NCBI GenBank assembly: GCA_030867875.1
Contig: JAOWCC010000044.1
Location: 280,501-344,500 of the forward strand
Length of the DNA: 64,000 nucleotides
Source: Actinernus sp. WN-2022
Lineage: Eukaryota > Cnidaria > Anthozoa > Actiniaria > Actinernidae
Direction of reading: 5' to 3'
Position 1 is the stretch's first letter. Each line of letters starts with the position of its first letter. The notes beneath the pieces were generated by a model. The model was not told the DNA's origin. It was given only the letters and a program-made list of their open reading frames with translations, and searched no databases. The translations under genes and the position numbers were made by a program. Shown here piece by piece: positions 1-11,120 of the stretch.

Positions 1-417
1 CGTCCATGGCGAAGCGTAGAATTGGGCTTTCTTGGGGGGTGAGGGTCCGTCCGCAATTACGGCAGGTTGTGCGGTAGGGTCAGCCCACATAAATCCAAGA
101 GGCCACTCACACTTCGGATTGGGCGCCGGGGCCGTGCACGTGAAGAACACGCGGTTCGGATTTTTCTCGCTTCGGCTTATGCCAACTTTCATCCACAAAT
201 TGTGGCCACACTTGGGAAACGTGTTGTACAAAGTTCCGTACGGAATAACCGCTTTCACCAAAGGAAGTTCTTGCTCCGTAAAATAAAAACTACACGGTAA
301 AACTTGGGGTTTCGACTTGTAGTTTGCCGTTTGTTCACACTTGTACACACACTCTGGCGTCCCGGCTAATCCTTTTACGACTTTGGCGTAACACCCACAA
401 AAGCAAGTAGGGGGCAT
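1..417 (-). CDS. Cys-rich protein with GRF-like zinc finger, partial (C-terminus beyond left edge)
   Basis: An open frame of 139 codons starts with ATG at 415-417 and runs off the left edge with no stop. The N-terminus is Cys-rich (TCFCGCY, residues 4-10, then C23 and C27). A second cluster looks like a GRF-type zinc finger: C70-G-H72, then N-P-N-R-V-F-F-T-C94, C103 and an aromatic end GFMWAD (108-113). GRF fingers bind single-stranded or structured nucleic acid in topoisomerases, nucleases and several large DNA viruses. I chose this start because a TATA box lies about 40 bp upstream and no in-frame ATG precedes it. The close TATA box and short leader resemble a viral or mobile-element gene rather than a host gene. 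Protein identity is unknown; the GRF assignment is by pattern only. Confidence 0.5.
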   Translation of the reverse strand, partial: MPPTCFCGCYAKVVKGLAGTPECVYKCEQTANYKSKPQVLPCSFYFTEQELPLVKAVIPYGTLYNTFPKCGHNLWMKVGISRSEKNPNRVFFTCTAPAPNPKCEWPLGFMWADPTAQPAVIADGPSPPKKAQFYASPWT

Positions 418-448
418 CGTTCACACTGAAATTTACAAGGGAGGGTTA

Positions 449-458
449 CTTTTTTATA
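449..458 (-). promoter_or_regulatory. TATA box for the Cys-rich gene
   Basis: On the minus strand the sequence reads TATAAAAAAG, about 32 nt from the ATG that ends at 417. Transcription starting 25-30 nt downstream would leave a leader of roughly ten bases. This is inferred from spacing; no initiator motif was required. Confidence 0.45.
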
Positions 459-481
459 CGCCTCGGTAGTTCCCCGGTCCG

Positions 482-705
482 CCAATCTCGAGCCTGGATT
501 TGTTCTATAAAATCCCGACCAATCCCGAGCCTGGATTTGTGCTATAAAATCCCGGCCAATCCCGAGCCTGGATTTGTGCTATAAAATCCCGACCAATCAG
601 GAGGCCGTATTTGTGCCATAAAATCGGAGGCGGTGGCTGTGACGTCATCGCCCCGCCCCTTTTTCTCGACCAATCAGGAGGCCGGATTTGTGCCATAGTG
701 ACCCC
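482..705. repeat. 37-bp tandem repeats carrying CCAAT and TATAAAAT motifs
   Basis: Three near-identical 37-bp units (482-518, 519-555, 556-592) each contain CCAAT, CTGGATTTGT and CTATAAAAT. Two diverged units follow (593-630 and 670-705), in which the TATA part decays in the last. Between units 4 and 5 lie a CRE-like TGACGTCA and a GC box (CCCCGCCCC). The block sits just upstream of the leftward Cys-rich gene, but its TATA motifs point right. It looks like a multimerised promoter or enhancer, possibly bidirectional. Confidence 0.7.
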
Positions 706-747
706 TCTAACTACTGATAGCATTCCAAGAGATAAATTATTAATTCG

Positions 748-1226
748 ATGTATTCCCATGACTCTTCAGTAGTTAAACTAGACAATAAGGTAACACCCGC
801 CTTTAAATGTTATACAGGCGTCAAGCAAGGGTGCATGTTATCCCCCACTCTGTTTAATTTCTATTTACACGACCTTCTTGAACCGTTAAATGACGCAAAT
901 AATAATGATATCACAGCCGGTGGCGGACACTAAGTTGTCTTTTATATTCAGATGACTTAGTTATTATGTCAAAAAGTGCTGTTGGTTTACAAAATTACTT
1001 AAACAAACTAGAGAGCTTTTGTAATGAATTTCAAATAGATGTGAACCTCAAGAAAACCGAAGTGCTTATTTTTAACAATAACGGCAAAAGAATGAACAAT
1101 TACTGCTTTTACTATAAAGATAAGGAAATAGAAAATGCAAGAACTTGTAAATATCTTGGCCTCCATTTTAGTACCTACGCATGCAAGAAGGCAAAGTTTA
1201 GTGTCGTCACATGTTTCAGCGTATAG
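748..1226 (+). pseudogene. Non-LTR retrotransposon reverse transcriptase fragment
   Basis: Two adjacent frames together cover the middle of a LINE reverse transcriptase. The first (748-933) has the GVKQGCMLSPTLFN block, the RT motif with QG. The second (from about 940) has YSDD in place of the usual Y/FADD catalytic box, then the downstream VNLKKTEVLIFNN and CKYLGLHF blocks. A frameshift near 925-940 and a stop separate them. No endonuclease or 3' end is recognisable. It is a dead fragment of a different LINE family from the copy at 16 kb. Confidence 0.7.
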
Positions 1227-4216
1227 AATAACGTCACATGTTGATGTCGTGATCAGCTTTCATCCCATGCAATGAATGCTTTCCAGGTCAATTTAAATCC
1301 ATTGTTTGATAGTTTGGTCGGGGCTTTATATTGGCCGCAGTAATCTCTTCAGTCCATGCATATACTTTAGACATACTATAGATATGATGATGAAGATTGA
1401 CATGAAATATATATATATATCGGAGACGGCCCGTCGTTATCTAACTGCCTCTGGGTCTCCGAGAATGGATAGCACGACGTACACAATTTATGTTTGTCAG
1501 TAATTTTCACTGCGATGCCTTTAGCTTTATTGAATTTCATTGAAATGACTTCAAAACGAACGTTTAACTCAGATATTGTATAGAAACTGACAGTGAGATA
1601 CTTGAAATGTTCTTGCTACACTAGTACGTTTCTTTGTATGCGTCGTGTCTGCCAAAATGCGTCTTCAGAAATGAAGACGATCGAGTAAAATCCTTACATT
1701 ATTTTGCTAATATAACTGTGTACGAATGAGACGCGCTAGAGAAATCATTATCACGTTAATAAGGAAGTATGTATAATACTCATGCACTCAGCAAAACGTA
1801 CCTGTTCGATGTGGAAATGATTTGAAAGTATGGATTCCGTAAATACAACATGACTTTATACACCAACTGAAAAAAATGTTAAGTGTTTTCTTAGACAGCA
1901 ACAAGACCAACAACGCAAGTCTGATTATATGACTGTTTCATGAGAAAGTACTCTTTGATCGGTTGATGGCCCGTGTACGCCGCACAAGATACGTCACAGC
2001 TTTGCTACTACATCACAGAGGAACAGTGGAACACTAGGCACAGAGGAAAACTAGGCACAGAGGAACACTAGGCACAGAGGAACAATGAGACATATGACAC
2101 AATTAAAGTGTTATTTTTAATTATTCGTTTAATCTTCTCTGTGCAGCAAGTTAATACTTTCACTTCCGTGGTGATATTCGATGATCGAAATACAAGATCA
2201 CGGGCAGCCACATGCGAAATAAATAGAATTAAAAGGCGATAAAATACGAAATTCTTAATACTCAAAGGTTTCGCTTGATTCACTTTGGTGACTTGAATGA
2301 GAGTGTATGGCATGCACTCGAAACATCAAAGGTGATGGTGACAAAGAACAACAATGTGGCAACCACGGGATGTTGACAGCTTCAGTAGTGTCGTTGATTT
2401 AGAAGAGAGCGGTCCGTATCATCACAGTGTGCAGAAAATAAACAATATGGGAGACAAACAACATGACAACGCCATGTATAGATAATCATACGGATATAAC
2501 GTCTATAAATAAACTTTACAGAATAAAAACATATATTGCACCTAGCTGTTGGGTTTCAGATCTGCAAGAAACGTTCTAACTATTCAAAACAATTCTCAAT
2601 CTTTTAAAAAACTAGGCTACACTCTGAATATATCCCGGCCTCGGTCGGCTTTACTCTGAATATATCCCCGAGAGCCTGCTACGCAGGCTACTGTAGAAAT
2701 TGTTGTCCCGTTTAAACTCGGAATGTTATGTTAGGTAATATTGCCGTCTGCTATCTCACGTGTTTTAATGTGTCCTTCATTTTTATCATTAGATAGATAG
2801 ATTGATAGATAACATTAGATAATATTTCCTAGCTAGTCATTGTGTTCTAAATTCTCAGTCAGTTGCATATTAAGTTTATTTTTTAACCTTGACAGATATA
2901 GATGAGCCTTGTTACACTCTGATCCTGCTTCTCAAAACAAAATCACAATTATCTAATTAATCTTATCTGCCTCATTATCTCAATCGATAAAACTCAAACG
3001 AAATAAAGAAAATTTGAATATAATAAAGAGTGAAAATTAGTTCCAAGCAGAGAATGAGAATGACTCGAACAAACTCTTTCATGTTCCGTAGTGTCGAGTA
3101 GTGTTTGTTATAATCGTTTGTTGCATTTAAAAATAAATGCTTTTGCAGTTCAAATCATTGCCGATACATGTAGCCGATATAGCGCTTTTGATGCAGACTA
3201 CTGACTAGGGTTTCGTTAAAATCAATATCTTGAATCTCCAAAGTGAATAAAGGAATCTAAGGGGAAGTAGAACAAGGGAAAAATAGTTCTACAGGACGTG
3301 GAGGAGAAGTATGATGATCTCGGCACCAGTCAATTCCAGCGGTTCCATCCTCCCGGCAAACCCCGAGGCATTAGACATTTTTGAAAAAATGTGCTGGATC
3401 GTCTCCTAACTAAAAGAGGTTGATATCAGTAATTCTCGTGTATTCCAAGTTCGGGAAGCTCTTATAAAATAGCTATTATTGTTACACAGGGTCAATTTTA
3501 GGCAAGTGTGTAGTTCAAGAGCTGCCTGCCTTATCCTTTGTTGGGAAGCGACAAGGAGAAGTTCGACATTTTGGCAAATATTCAGCAAATGCCGTGTTTG
3601 CAAAGTGCCGAAGTTTCTGTCTTATTGATTTATTTAGTACCTGAAGCGAGTGCATCAAAACATCAAGAAACAAACGCCTGAAACGCCCTCATATCGCCCA
3701 GAAAAGCACATTAGACCACATCAAAGTGTAAATAGTTTGTCTGGTTACGAGTTTAAAGGTATTTGGGCATCATTCGATCAAATATGTGGATTTCTGGAGC
3801 CATTTAGCAAACTGTTTCGTCATTTTACAGAAAACCGATGATACATGCGTGATCCCACACAGGGACCCCAATTACAACAACAAAGCCCTAGGTTAGGTCA
3901 GGCTATGTCAACACAGGCTTGCGTGACTCGCGCGTAAGACGTGAACCCATTTACACGTATCCTTCGCGTCTTATGTAAGATATTGGTTCAAGTCATATCT
4001 TAGCAACAGAAAGCAATATACAATTATCGGCAGCACTTCGTCTGACCAGAACAGCGGAGTTCTCAACGATCCGTGCTTGGGGCAGTCCTTTTTACTCGGG
4101 CTGCCTGTGGCAGGCACGAGTCTAAATCTGCATGCCGTTTTTTTTGTTCGGTACAAGAAAATTTCTGCGCATGCGTTAAATTATGCATTAATTGTTGGCG
4201 CTAATAGATTTCTCTC
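1227..4216. other. Stretch without a recognisable gene
   Basis: AT-rich sequence with no coding frame that I can support. It contains a short AT dinucleotide run near 1407-1421, the 18-bp tandem repeat listed separately, and a hairpin-like CCTGCCACAGGC element near 4099-4124 that recurs near 52620-52650 (same core) and in shorter form near 49335. Confidence 0.5.
2014..2085. repeat. Short tandem repeat, unit AACACTAGGCACAGAGGA
   Basis: About four imperfect copies of an 18-bp unit in a row; one copy has lost two bases. Confidence 0.8.
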
Positions 4217-4676
4217 CAAGATGGACTCGTAATGGCTCATCATGTATAGCACGAACAGCAGATAAAGTTACATAGAGGCACACATAGCTAACTCCATCAC
4301 AGGATGGACAGGATACAACTTATTGTACAAATATAAACATACATTTGAGACAATCATGTATTAGTACTCGGAACCTGCAGTATAACAGAACAGCAGACTA
4401 AATTGAAAACGTGTGTTACATCAATAAGTAATGTTTAAATTAAAAGGTCAACTTCTTTAATTTACATACGAGAAAAACAAAAAAAATGTTAAATTACATA
4501 TATACTATGGGAGCAGAGAATGAAAGTCACCGCGCTACCGGCCACTCTAAAGACTGCTAAATTGAGCTAATAATTCTTCCCTTTGGTTGTTACTAAGAGG
4601 ATTTCAAATGAAAGTGTATTTCATCTTCAATCTCATGTGGCCCGAGTGAAAGCCCAGATGGGCTCTTGTTCTTTTT
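4217..4676 (-). repeat. Dispersed repeat family A, copy 1
   Basis: This block matches 49352-49799 in reverse orientation over its whole length, from the AAGATGGACTCGTAATG end to the AGCCCAGATGGGCTCTTG end. A third, partial copy is at 47764-47850. No coding capacity is evident. It is probably a SINE-like or non-autonomous element; the ends were set by comparing the copies by eye. Confidence 0.65.
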
Positions 4677-5204
4677 TACTTCAGTGATTTTAGCAACTGT
4701 GAATATTAGCCCTGGCCAATTATGCTTTTTTTTGAAAGCTTAGACCTTAAAAGGTTTTCATTATTTTTTTAGCGACTAAACTTCCAAATGTAGAATAATT
4801 TCCGCGCACTGGGACGAGACTGGGGACTGGGACGGGGGACTGGGACGAGAATAAAACGTGACTCGTCTCTTCGCGGCTTTAAAACGTTGGCTTATTTGCA
4901 AAATAATTGAATAGATAACCGAGAAAGATGATAATATCGCGCTAAACGTTTCGGAGAGCTTTATTCATGCAATAGCGCATCGAGCGTGTTCTGGTGATGA
5001 CGTCAAACTAGACCCAGTGCCAATTTTGTAAAGCGCTCTAGCGCGCTTGATTTCCGTCCACAGGCAACCCAAGACACGTTTTTGGGCAACTTTGACCGAC
5101 CAATACACCATGACAAATAAATCAAATCAACTTTTTATTTCGGAATCCTTTGTCTGTAGCCTCTAGTCTCTTCGTAAGAAATATAATCAGCCAGGGCTTA
5201 TATG

Positions 5205-5341
5205 CACTTTAATATTTGCTGACGACTCAAATCCTTTTGTACACAGACAATAATCTGCTTAAACTAGAAAGGACCTTCAATTATGAATTGAAACTTGTGT
5301 ATGACTGGCTGTGTGCCAATAAACTTTCTCTAAATATTCAT
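5205..5341 (+). pseudogene. CR1/L2-like LINE reverse transcriptase fragment (FADD region)
   Basis: The sequence reads LIFADDSNPFV, then after a one-base shift continues LVYDWLCANKLSLNI. These match the FADD catalytic box and the WLCANKLSLN block of the larger LINE copy at 16-18.6 kb (FADDANLFY and WLCANKLSLNVEKS). A frameshift near 5240 and the loss of both flanks make it a relic of about 140 bp. Confidence 0.65.
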
Positions 5342-5782
5342 CCCCATAAAAAAAAGATCACTTCCTCGTAATAAACCTAATGGAAACCGTAAGACACAGG
5401 TACCTAGCGCAGATTGGACCTCATCTTCAATGTTGGGATCCGTGGTATTCTTGCCTGCCTCGAAGTCCGCGGTAAACCATTCGAGAAAATAACGTACTCT
5501 CTTGCAAATCCTCTGGCTCTCCGGAAGGCCATCGGAGTCTGGCAAACGAGCGTTCGGCTATCGGTATGAGACCCTAAGGGAAACGTTGTCGTCTTCAGAT
5601 CCCATCTACCCCACCCTTATCTACCCCCGAACGGCCAAGAGTATCTGTCGTACGACTTCCTTATAAGGATGTACGTGTAGAGGGTCACTGAAGTACACGA
5701 GGGAGGTCACTGATGTACGCACAGGAGACGCGCAGTTTGCGGGTAGTGCTATGTATTAGAATTGGTCACAGACAGAGCATCG

Positions 5783-5858
5783 ATGGTCGCTTAGCGTAGT
5801 GGTTACCACACGTGGTCTACAATGTGAGGCCTCGGGTTCGAACCCCCGGCCCAGAACG
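5783..5858 (+). repeat. tRNA-derived (SINE-like) Pol III sequence
   Basis: An A-box-like stretch (TTAGCGTAGTGGTTA) and a B-box (GGTTCGAACCC at about 5837) sit at tRNA spacing, with a T run shortly after. The T stem has a C-C mismatch, the anticodon loop does not fold to seven bases, and the acceptor ends do not pair. I read this as a decayed tRNA-like promoter head rather than a functional tRNA. Confidence 0.5.
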
Positions 5859-6261
5859 ATTTTTGTTCTCTCAATTTTGGATTTTCCCCTCTATATTTTG
5901 GTTAAAACACGTCGTTTGTCTATAAATCCTAGCCCAAGGCCAGTGAGAACACGTTTACCTGTGAACCCTAGCTCTAGGTAGGTGAGACCTCGTCGTTTAC
6001 CAGGGAACTTGTTTACTGACGGTTAGGGTTAGGTTTATGTTACGGATTAGGGTTTAGTGTTAGTGCATGTGAAGTTTCGGTAAAAGGGAATAAGTCTCTA
6101 CTTAGTTTGTGAGGCTGAAAGTTTCAAAATGGTTGATTAAACGAGTGGGACTAGAAAAGATTCATGGCCGCTTTTCTACGCCATTTTGGAAAATTCACGG
6201 TCACTCGAAAGCTGGGACGAGTCTCCTGTGCGTACATCAGTGACTTCCCTCATGTACTTTA

Positions 6262-6482
6262 GGGTGCGTTCGATTGACTGTATTCCGGAATAAGAATACA
6301 CAGAATGATCACTACAAATCGCTTACACTGGGATTTTGTAACCACTGGAATACTAATTATACCCTAAATATCATATATCAGCAAGCATTTGTAGCTTACA
6401 GTGCAAAATATGCCCGAACTAGTGATTTCTAGAGACTATTCCATCTATTCTTATTCCGGAATACGGTCAATCGAACGCACCC
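6262..6482. mobile_element. MITE with 36-bp TIRs and TTA target duplication, copy 1
   Basis: The ends GGGTGCGTTCGATTGACTG and CGGTCAATCGAACGCACCC pair as inverted repeats of about 36 bp. TTA flanks both sides (6259-6261 and 6483-6485). A second copy in reverse orientation lies at 52397-52618, also flanked by TTA. A TTA target and these termini fit non-autonomous PIF/Harbinger elements. It has no coding capacity. Confidence 0.85.
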
Positions 6483-6485
6483 TTA

Positions 6486-7517
6486 GGCCTGTGGCAAACG
6501 TCGAACTTAATTCGCGCCGATCCTATTAAAAAATAGGTTCGGCAGAAGATCGACTTAGGGCCGACGTTGCAGCAGACGTCGAACATATGTCGATCTTAAT
6601 TCACTTGCGCCTAATTTAATCACGGGAACTAACACGTGTCCTGGCGCATTTCACTTTTCGCCTGCGGCTAGTGATATGGTGAAATACAGCGCTCGGACGA
6701 ATCTATTAAAGAAAGGCTTTTCTGTGGAAAATGATTGTCCAAAACAGAAACAGAATAATGGCGTTCTACACAGCACTCGGTGCCGTGTATAGGAGACGAT
6801 GGTTGTTACTGCAAGTGGCGTTATTGGCCGTGTTTCTAGCGCTAGCGTTTGCGATTAACACATTGAAACCTCTGTTAATAGTCGATCATGCCGCAGTTTT
6901 CAACGACATTCTGGATGGTTTGACTTCATATGGTAGAAGCGTTTCAAAGCGAGCTATATCGCAACTTTCGCAATAAGCCAGGTATTCCAGCTAGACTCAT
7001 CTTCATTACTTTCGATCGAATACTGAGCATTTATTACAAAAGGACATTTCGCATTTAAGTATTAATGTATTTTGTGACGTTAAAGTACGAACTACACATT
7101 TCCAGCTGAGCGTCAAGCGCCAATGACTTCCCGCGATAGGCCGCCATTTCGCCTTCGAAATCGCCTTTGTACAGCGCATGCTAACCAGGGGGGGGGGGGG
7201 GGGGGGAATCAGTGTTAGGGAGATGGGGGAGATGTTGTTTTCACGGTTTTGGCACAATCCATACTATTTGCATGATTTATATATTATTTTACATAATTTA
7301 TGAATTTAGTTCGGCGCGTGTTAAGAACGACGTTTGCCGTAAAGTCGCACCAGAGTCGTAATTCCCGACTTGGCTACTCGAACCTCATGCCGGACTCGTA
7401 CCTATTGAATAGGTCGATCTCAATTGCGGCAAACGTCGTACTATTCATGAGCCTATTTCAAAATTAATAGATTCGACTGAATTAAGTTCATGGCTAGTTC
7501 GACGTTTGCCGTAGGCC
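6486..7517. mobile_element. 1.03-kb TIR element with TTA target duplication (Harbinger-like)
   Basis: The left end GGCCTGTGGCAAACGTCGAAC pairs with the right end GTTCGACGTTTGCCGTAGGCC. TTA flanks it at 6483-6485 and 7518-7520. Further copies of the GGCAAACGTCG motif lie inside near both ends (for example near 7330 and 7430), like transposase-binding sites. A 20-base G run sits at about 7187. No transposase domain is recognisable, so it is probably a deletion derivative; one small basic/hydrophobic frame lies inside. Confidence 0.8.
6731..6976 (+). CDS. Small hydrophobic hypothetical protein inside the TTA element
   Basis: An 81-codon frame starting MIVQNRNRIM. A basic stretch (YRRRWLLL) is followed by a leucine/alanine-rich segment long enough to span a membrane (about residues 26-45). 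It may be the leftover N-terminal exon of a Harbinger-type gene, or chance. I do not recognise it. Confidence 0.2.
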   Translation: MIVQNRNRIMAFYTALGAVYRRRWLLLQVALLAVFLALAFAINTLKPLLIVDHAAVFNDILDGLTSYGRSVSKRAISQLSQ

Positions 7518-7785
7518 TTAGTGACACTCTACACGTACATATGGCGGCCTACTGTGTTTCCTTATAAGGAGGTCGTACGATAGACACTTCTCCGAACGGC
7601 TGTCTGGAGCGTATGCAAATTACATCACGCCAGACAGCGATTGCATCAGCCGCTCAAAGGCTCATACTGATTCCTTTGCGACCTCTAAATTTGCATATGG
7701 CTCGTCGATACACCGCTGGCGTTCAATTCATTTGGTGATTCTCGTCTGTTTGGACAAGAGTCGCGGCGCCTTTCAATGCCTTATG

Positions 7786-9401
7786 CACCTATCAGCGGCT
7801 TCCCCGAGGGGTCGACCCCAGGCTGACCAGGGGGATTTTAAAAAGACAGAAACGATCTTTACGATTTGCCCCAGGGGTAGGGAAATCGTCCCTTTCAAAG
7901 TCCACTGGTTAGGTCTTCCACGACCTACAATACACTATTTTCAACAGAAAATGGAAATTTATTAACACTTCAATGAACTTCATAGTATCTTTAAGGAACA
8001 AGACACACTTCAATGTACTTCAGTTAGTAGCTAATAAGGAACAAGACACAAAACATTGGCTGGTTGGGCTGTCTTTCATAGAGTACAAACCACAAACCCG
8101 TGAAATATCCACTAAATAATGTTGAAATAGAAAGTTGTAAATTCTTAAGGCATGGTTTTAATTGTGCGGTTGTTTTTCAATAGTGAGTTTACTTAACCTG
8201 TGAAACAGGACAAACAGAAACTATTGCTTTATACATGTAGTATGTAATACCAAGATAAACACAAAAGTACGGTGGCCCGGTCAGGTTACCACGTTACCAC
8301 GTTACCACGATAGAGCCTATCGTGGTAACGTGGTTTTGAACGAAATTCAAAACCACGTTACCACGTTAGGTAAGTCCGCGTGGAACTGGGCCTCGAAGCA
8401 CATGGTTAACAAAATGGCGGAGTGTAAGGAAGGCAGTGAATCGAGCGGAGATTTTCTCGGAGATTTTCATCTGTTTGAAGATGAGGTAAATCTCAACAAG
8501 CCAACTTTAAATTTTACAAGACTAACCTCATCCTGACTGCATGATATGTGAGCAACAGAGATAATATAAGCGTATATGGGTAGCCTGCAGTGAAATATTC
8601 ACGTATGACGTCCTGCACTACAATACAAAAAGACCCTCCTATAAATGTAATTGTTTTTATCATATATATAAGCTTACCACTGCCACTGACAACTGATTAA
8701 AATTTAAAATGTCTCAATCGTTGAGGGATCTTTGAAATAAACACAGCAGTATATAACATGCTAACCCGTTCAAATGCGTTGATATCGGAAAATCTGGTGG
8801 AATCGGGATTCCCTGTTGACTACTGCTCAACGGAAACCATAAAACAAAAAGAAAACTAACGAAAAGACGAGGCTTTGCCATTATATCAGTCATTTTTGTC
8901 AACCATGTGCTTCGAGGCCCAGTTCCATGAGGACTTTCCTAACGTGGTAACGTGGTTTTGAATTTCGTTCAAAACCACGTTACCACGTTAGGTTCCTAAC
9001 GTGGTAACGTGGTAACGTGGTTTTGAATTTCGTTCAAAACCACGTTACCACGATAGGCTCTATCGTGGTAACGTGGTAACGTGGTAACCTGACCGAGCCA
9101 CCGTATAAAAGAGCAGGTAGCCCAAGTCAAGAATACTCGAAATTCTACGCTGGTCTCGGTAGCTAGAAAGTATCGGTATATCTCATATCACGCTAAACTT
9201 GAGAAGAAAAAAACAATCTCCGTGGTTACTTTCATGACAAAAACAATTTGAACAAATCCCCCACCCCAGTTTTCCAACCCAACAAAGTCGAGCATTTCCC
9301 CGACCCCAGGGGCATTGTTTGCATTCAATCCTCCTGTAGTCTCCCACATATCTCCGTGGTTAGCCCGGGGGTCGACCCCTCGGGGAAGCCGCTGATAGGT
9401 G
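7786..9401. repeat. Inverted pair of 34-bp sequences flanking the fold-back element
   Basis: CACCTATCAGCGGCTTCCCC at 7786 and onward is repeated as its exact reverse complement at 9368-9401 (34 of 34 bases by eye), and weaker similarity continues on the inner side (GCCCCAGGGGTAGGG near 7868 against GGGGCATTG near 9310). The fold-back element at 8270-9103 lies between them. Confidence 0.7.
8270..9103. mobile_element. Fold-back element with CCACGTTA-array inverted ends
   Basis: The ends CGGTGGCCCGGTCAGGTTACC and GGTAACCTGACCGAGCCACCG are inverted, with TA flanking both (8268-8269 and 9104-9105). The arms reach 8406 on the left and start at 8903 on the right. Each arm is itself made of runs of the octamer CCACGTTA and internal palindromes centred on TTGAACGAAATTCAA. 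The interior (8407-8902) has a short frame from ATG 8414 to a possible splice donor at 8486, perhaps the remaining first exon of a lost gene. The design resembles fold-back elements of the FB/Galileo kind. Confidence 0.8.
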
Positions 9402-9467
9402 TATACTAGCTGATACGTATGGTATTTTCGCCCATTATTTAGTCTCAACGCCTTTAGCCCTAGGGGC

Positions 9468-9834
9468 TTAACGTGACGTGGAAGGGATTGCCCCTTTAGT
9501 TCCCCGGCCAGCCTTTGCGGGGCTCATACCTGAACCTCCTCTTCGGCTTTGGTTATCAGGGTTAGAATAAATGTAGTTCCACTCGCTCTCCTCGGCCTCC
9601 TCCACCTTTGTTATCTGATAAATAACACCTTCCCCGAGGTCTCCCCAAGACATGACCATCGTAGCGGCCACCTCTGCGTCACTCATGAAGTTTGCCATCT
9701 CGAGAGCTCGAAAGTCTACGACGAACCTCTCAAAAGTATTGTCTTTCACCACTTTTCTGAGATGTCGTAACTGGTTATAAGTGATTTCAGGGATACGCGA
9801 CCTTAACCTTGGGACCGGTAACGAATGGAACGTT
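9468..9834 (-). CDS. Conserved-looking hypothetical fragment (start unknown)
   Basis: The minus-strand frame stays open from about 9834 through ATG 9752 to a stop at 9468. The part from 9752 onward reads like real protein: mixed charge, VKDNTFERFVVDFRALEMAN, then SDAEVAATMVMSWGDLGEG. After about residue 70 it becomes basic and Gly/Ser-rich and may be intron or junk. I do not recognise the family. It could be a single exon or a transposon-gene remnant. Confidence 0.35.
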
Positions 9835-11120
9835 AACCTTCAAACTATGGTCACGAACCTACTCCTCCTTTCAAATTCTGTATAAGTGTCTTATTATTTT
9901 CCCAATCCAATGCAATGTTTAAAAAGTTAGCAAGCACGATATATCAAAGCCTGTAGCTTTCGACAAAGTCTGATGTCCAAACTATATCAAGTCAAACATG
10001 GTCTGTTTTGTCGGCGTGGTCGTTGAACAGAGAACTGAATCGAATCAACTTGGCCATAATTTGTGCTGTCCAGTAATAACCGAGTGAATTATGTTGGCTT
10101 GCTCGCTGTATCGGATTCTGCTTTTTGCTGTACATATAGATACCAAAAATACAAACAGTAAGATTACCTTGCTGAAGAGAAATCTAGGTCTGAGTTTTCT
10201 TGATACCCGTAATCGCCGTATCTTGTGTGAGTTGCGACACTGTGTACATCTTGGTTATACAAATATTGAACACTAACATATTCAGGCAGAGAGTTAATCT
10301 ATAACGACATTTTGATATGCCAAGGAACTGGAAAATCAACACAGTACGAGGTGAGGGAAATTTAAAGTACTGAGTTCATTGCTGTGTTCCCTAATGATTA
10401 ATCTACACTGAATTTCTGACGGACCTGAAACAAGGCTGATCAAAGCCAGGACCCGGCTACCAACATTGACCATAAATTATTCTGCAACTAAACAATGGCA
10501 GCCAACCTTGTTTTCACTTGCAAAATACTGTGAATGATCTAAGGAACTGCATGGGGTGTACTTTATACACATGCATATATATTTTATGTTCTACACTGGA
10601 ATGTACTTAGTTTGTGAATGCTAGGAACTGGAATGCAGTTTATACACTTATCTGAATAGCCATAGCTAGCTAATAGGGTTGATTTGTGTTCTACACTAAC
10701 TCCAATTATTGCTGTAAACTGTATACCACACAGAAAAATGTGCTATGAATGCTGAAATGAATGCCATAACCATATCAAACACACATGTATACATATAGCC
10801 ACATAAGCATTGCATCCAATGATTTAATGTAACACGGCAAAGATAATTACAGTTTTATACCCATATGCATTTCCTTGTATATTAACTTATAAGTCAAAAC
10901 ATCAAAATTTTCACAGTTTAAAAACAAGCATTTTTGATCAGGATTACGTACACCGTCAACATCGTTGCAGCAATCTTTCAGCCTTTGGTGTTACCACAGC
11001 TCTTTCTCTTCCAAAAAAATATGTCGAACGCACTTTGATAATCTACGATTACTACTAGTGTATAAATAAACATACCCCTTTGCTTCCATGTTGTTTCCTT
11101 TGTGGTTTTGCTTCTTTTGG
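9835..11120. other. Stretch without a recognisable gene
   Basis: AT-rich sequence. Around 10541-10700 two stretches containing TTTATACAC and TGTTCTACACT suggest a decayed tandem duplication of about 120 bp. Nothing else is supportable. Confidence 0.4.

Larger units (their letters stand above)
5627..7599. mobile_element. Inverted-repeat element interrupted by two nested insertions
   Basis: The left arm (about 5627-5729) contains CTTCCTTATAAGGATGTACG and CACTGATGTACGCACAGGAG. Its reverse complement appears in two pieces: 6221-6261 and 7521-7599. The two TTA-flanked elements at 6262-6482 and 6486-7517 explain the split exactly, because removing them rejoins the right arm. The right arm also has an extra stretch of about 18 bp. 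The outer element was therefore older and non-coding; its interior holds a tRNA-like sequence. Confidence 0.75.

Noticed and set aside
482..705. CRISPR array at the 37-bp repeats
   Set aside because: The units are head to tail without spacers and lie in a eukaryotic setting; the 12-, 48-, 88- and 173-bp arrays fail for the same reason.
5783..5858. Functional tRNA gene
   Set aside because: Mismatched T stem, wrong anticodon loop and unpaired acceptor ends; kept only as a tRNA-derived repeat. The same applies to 19975-20056.
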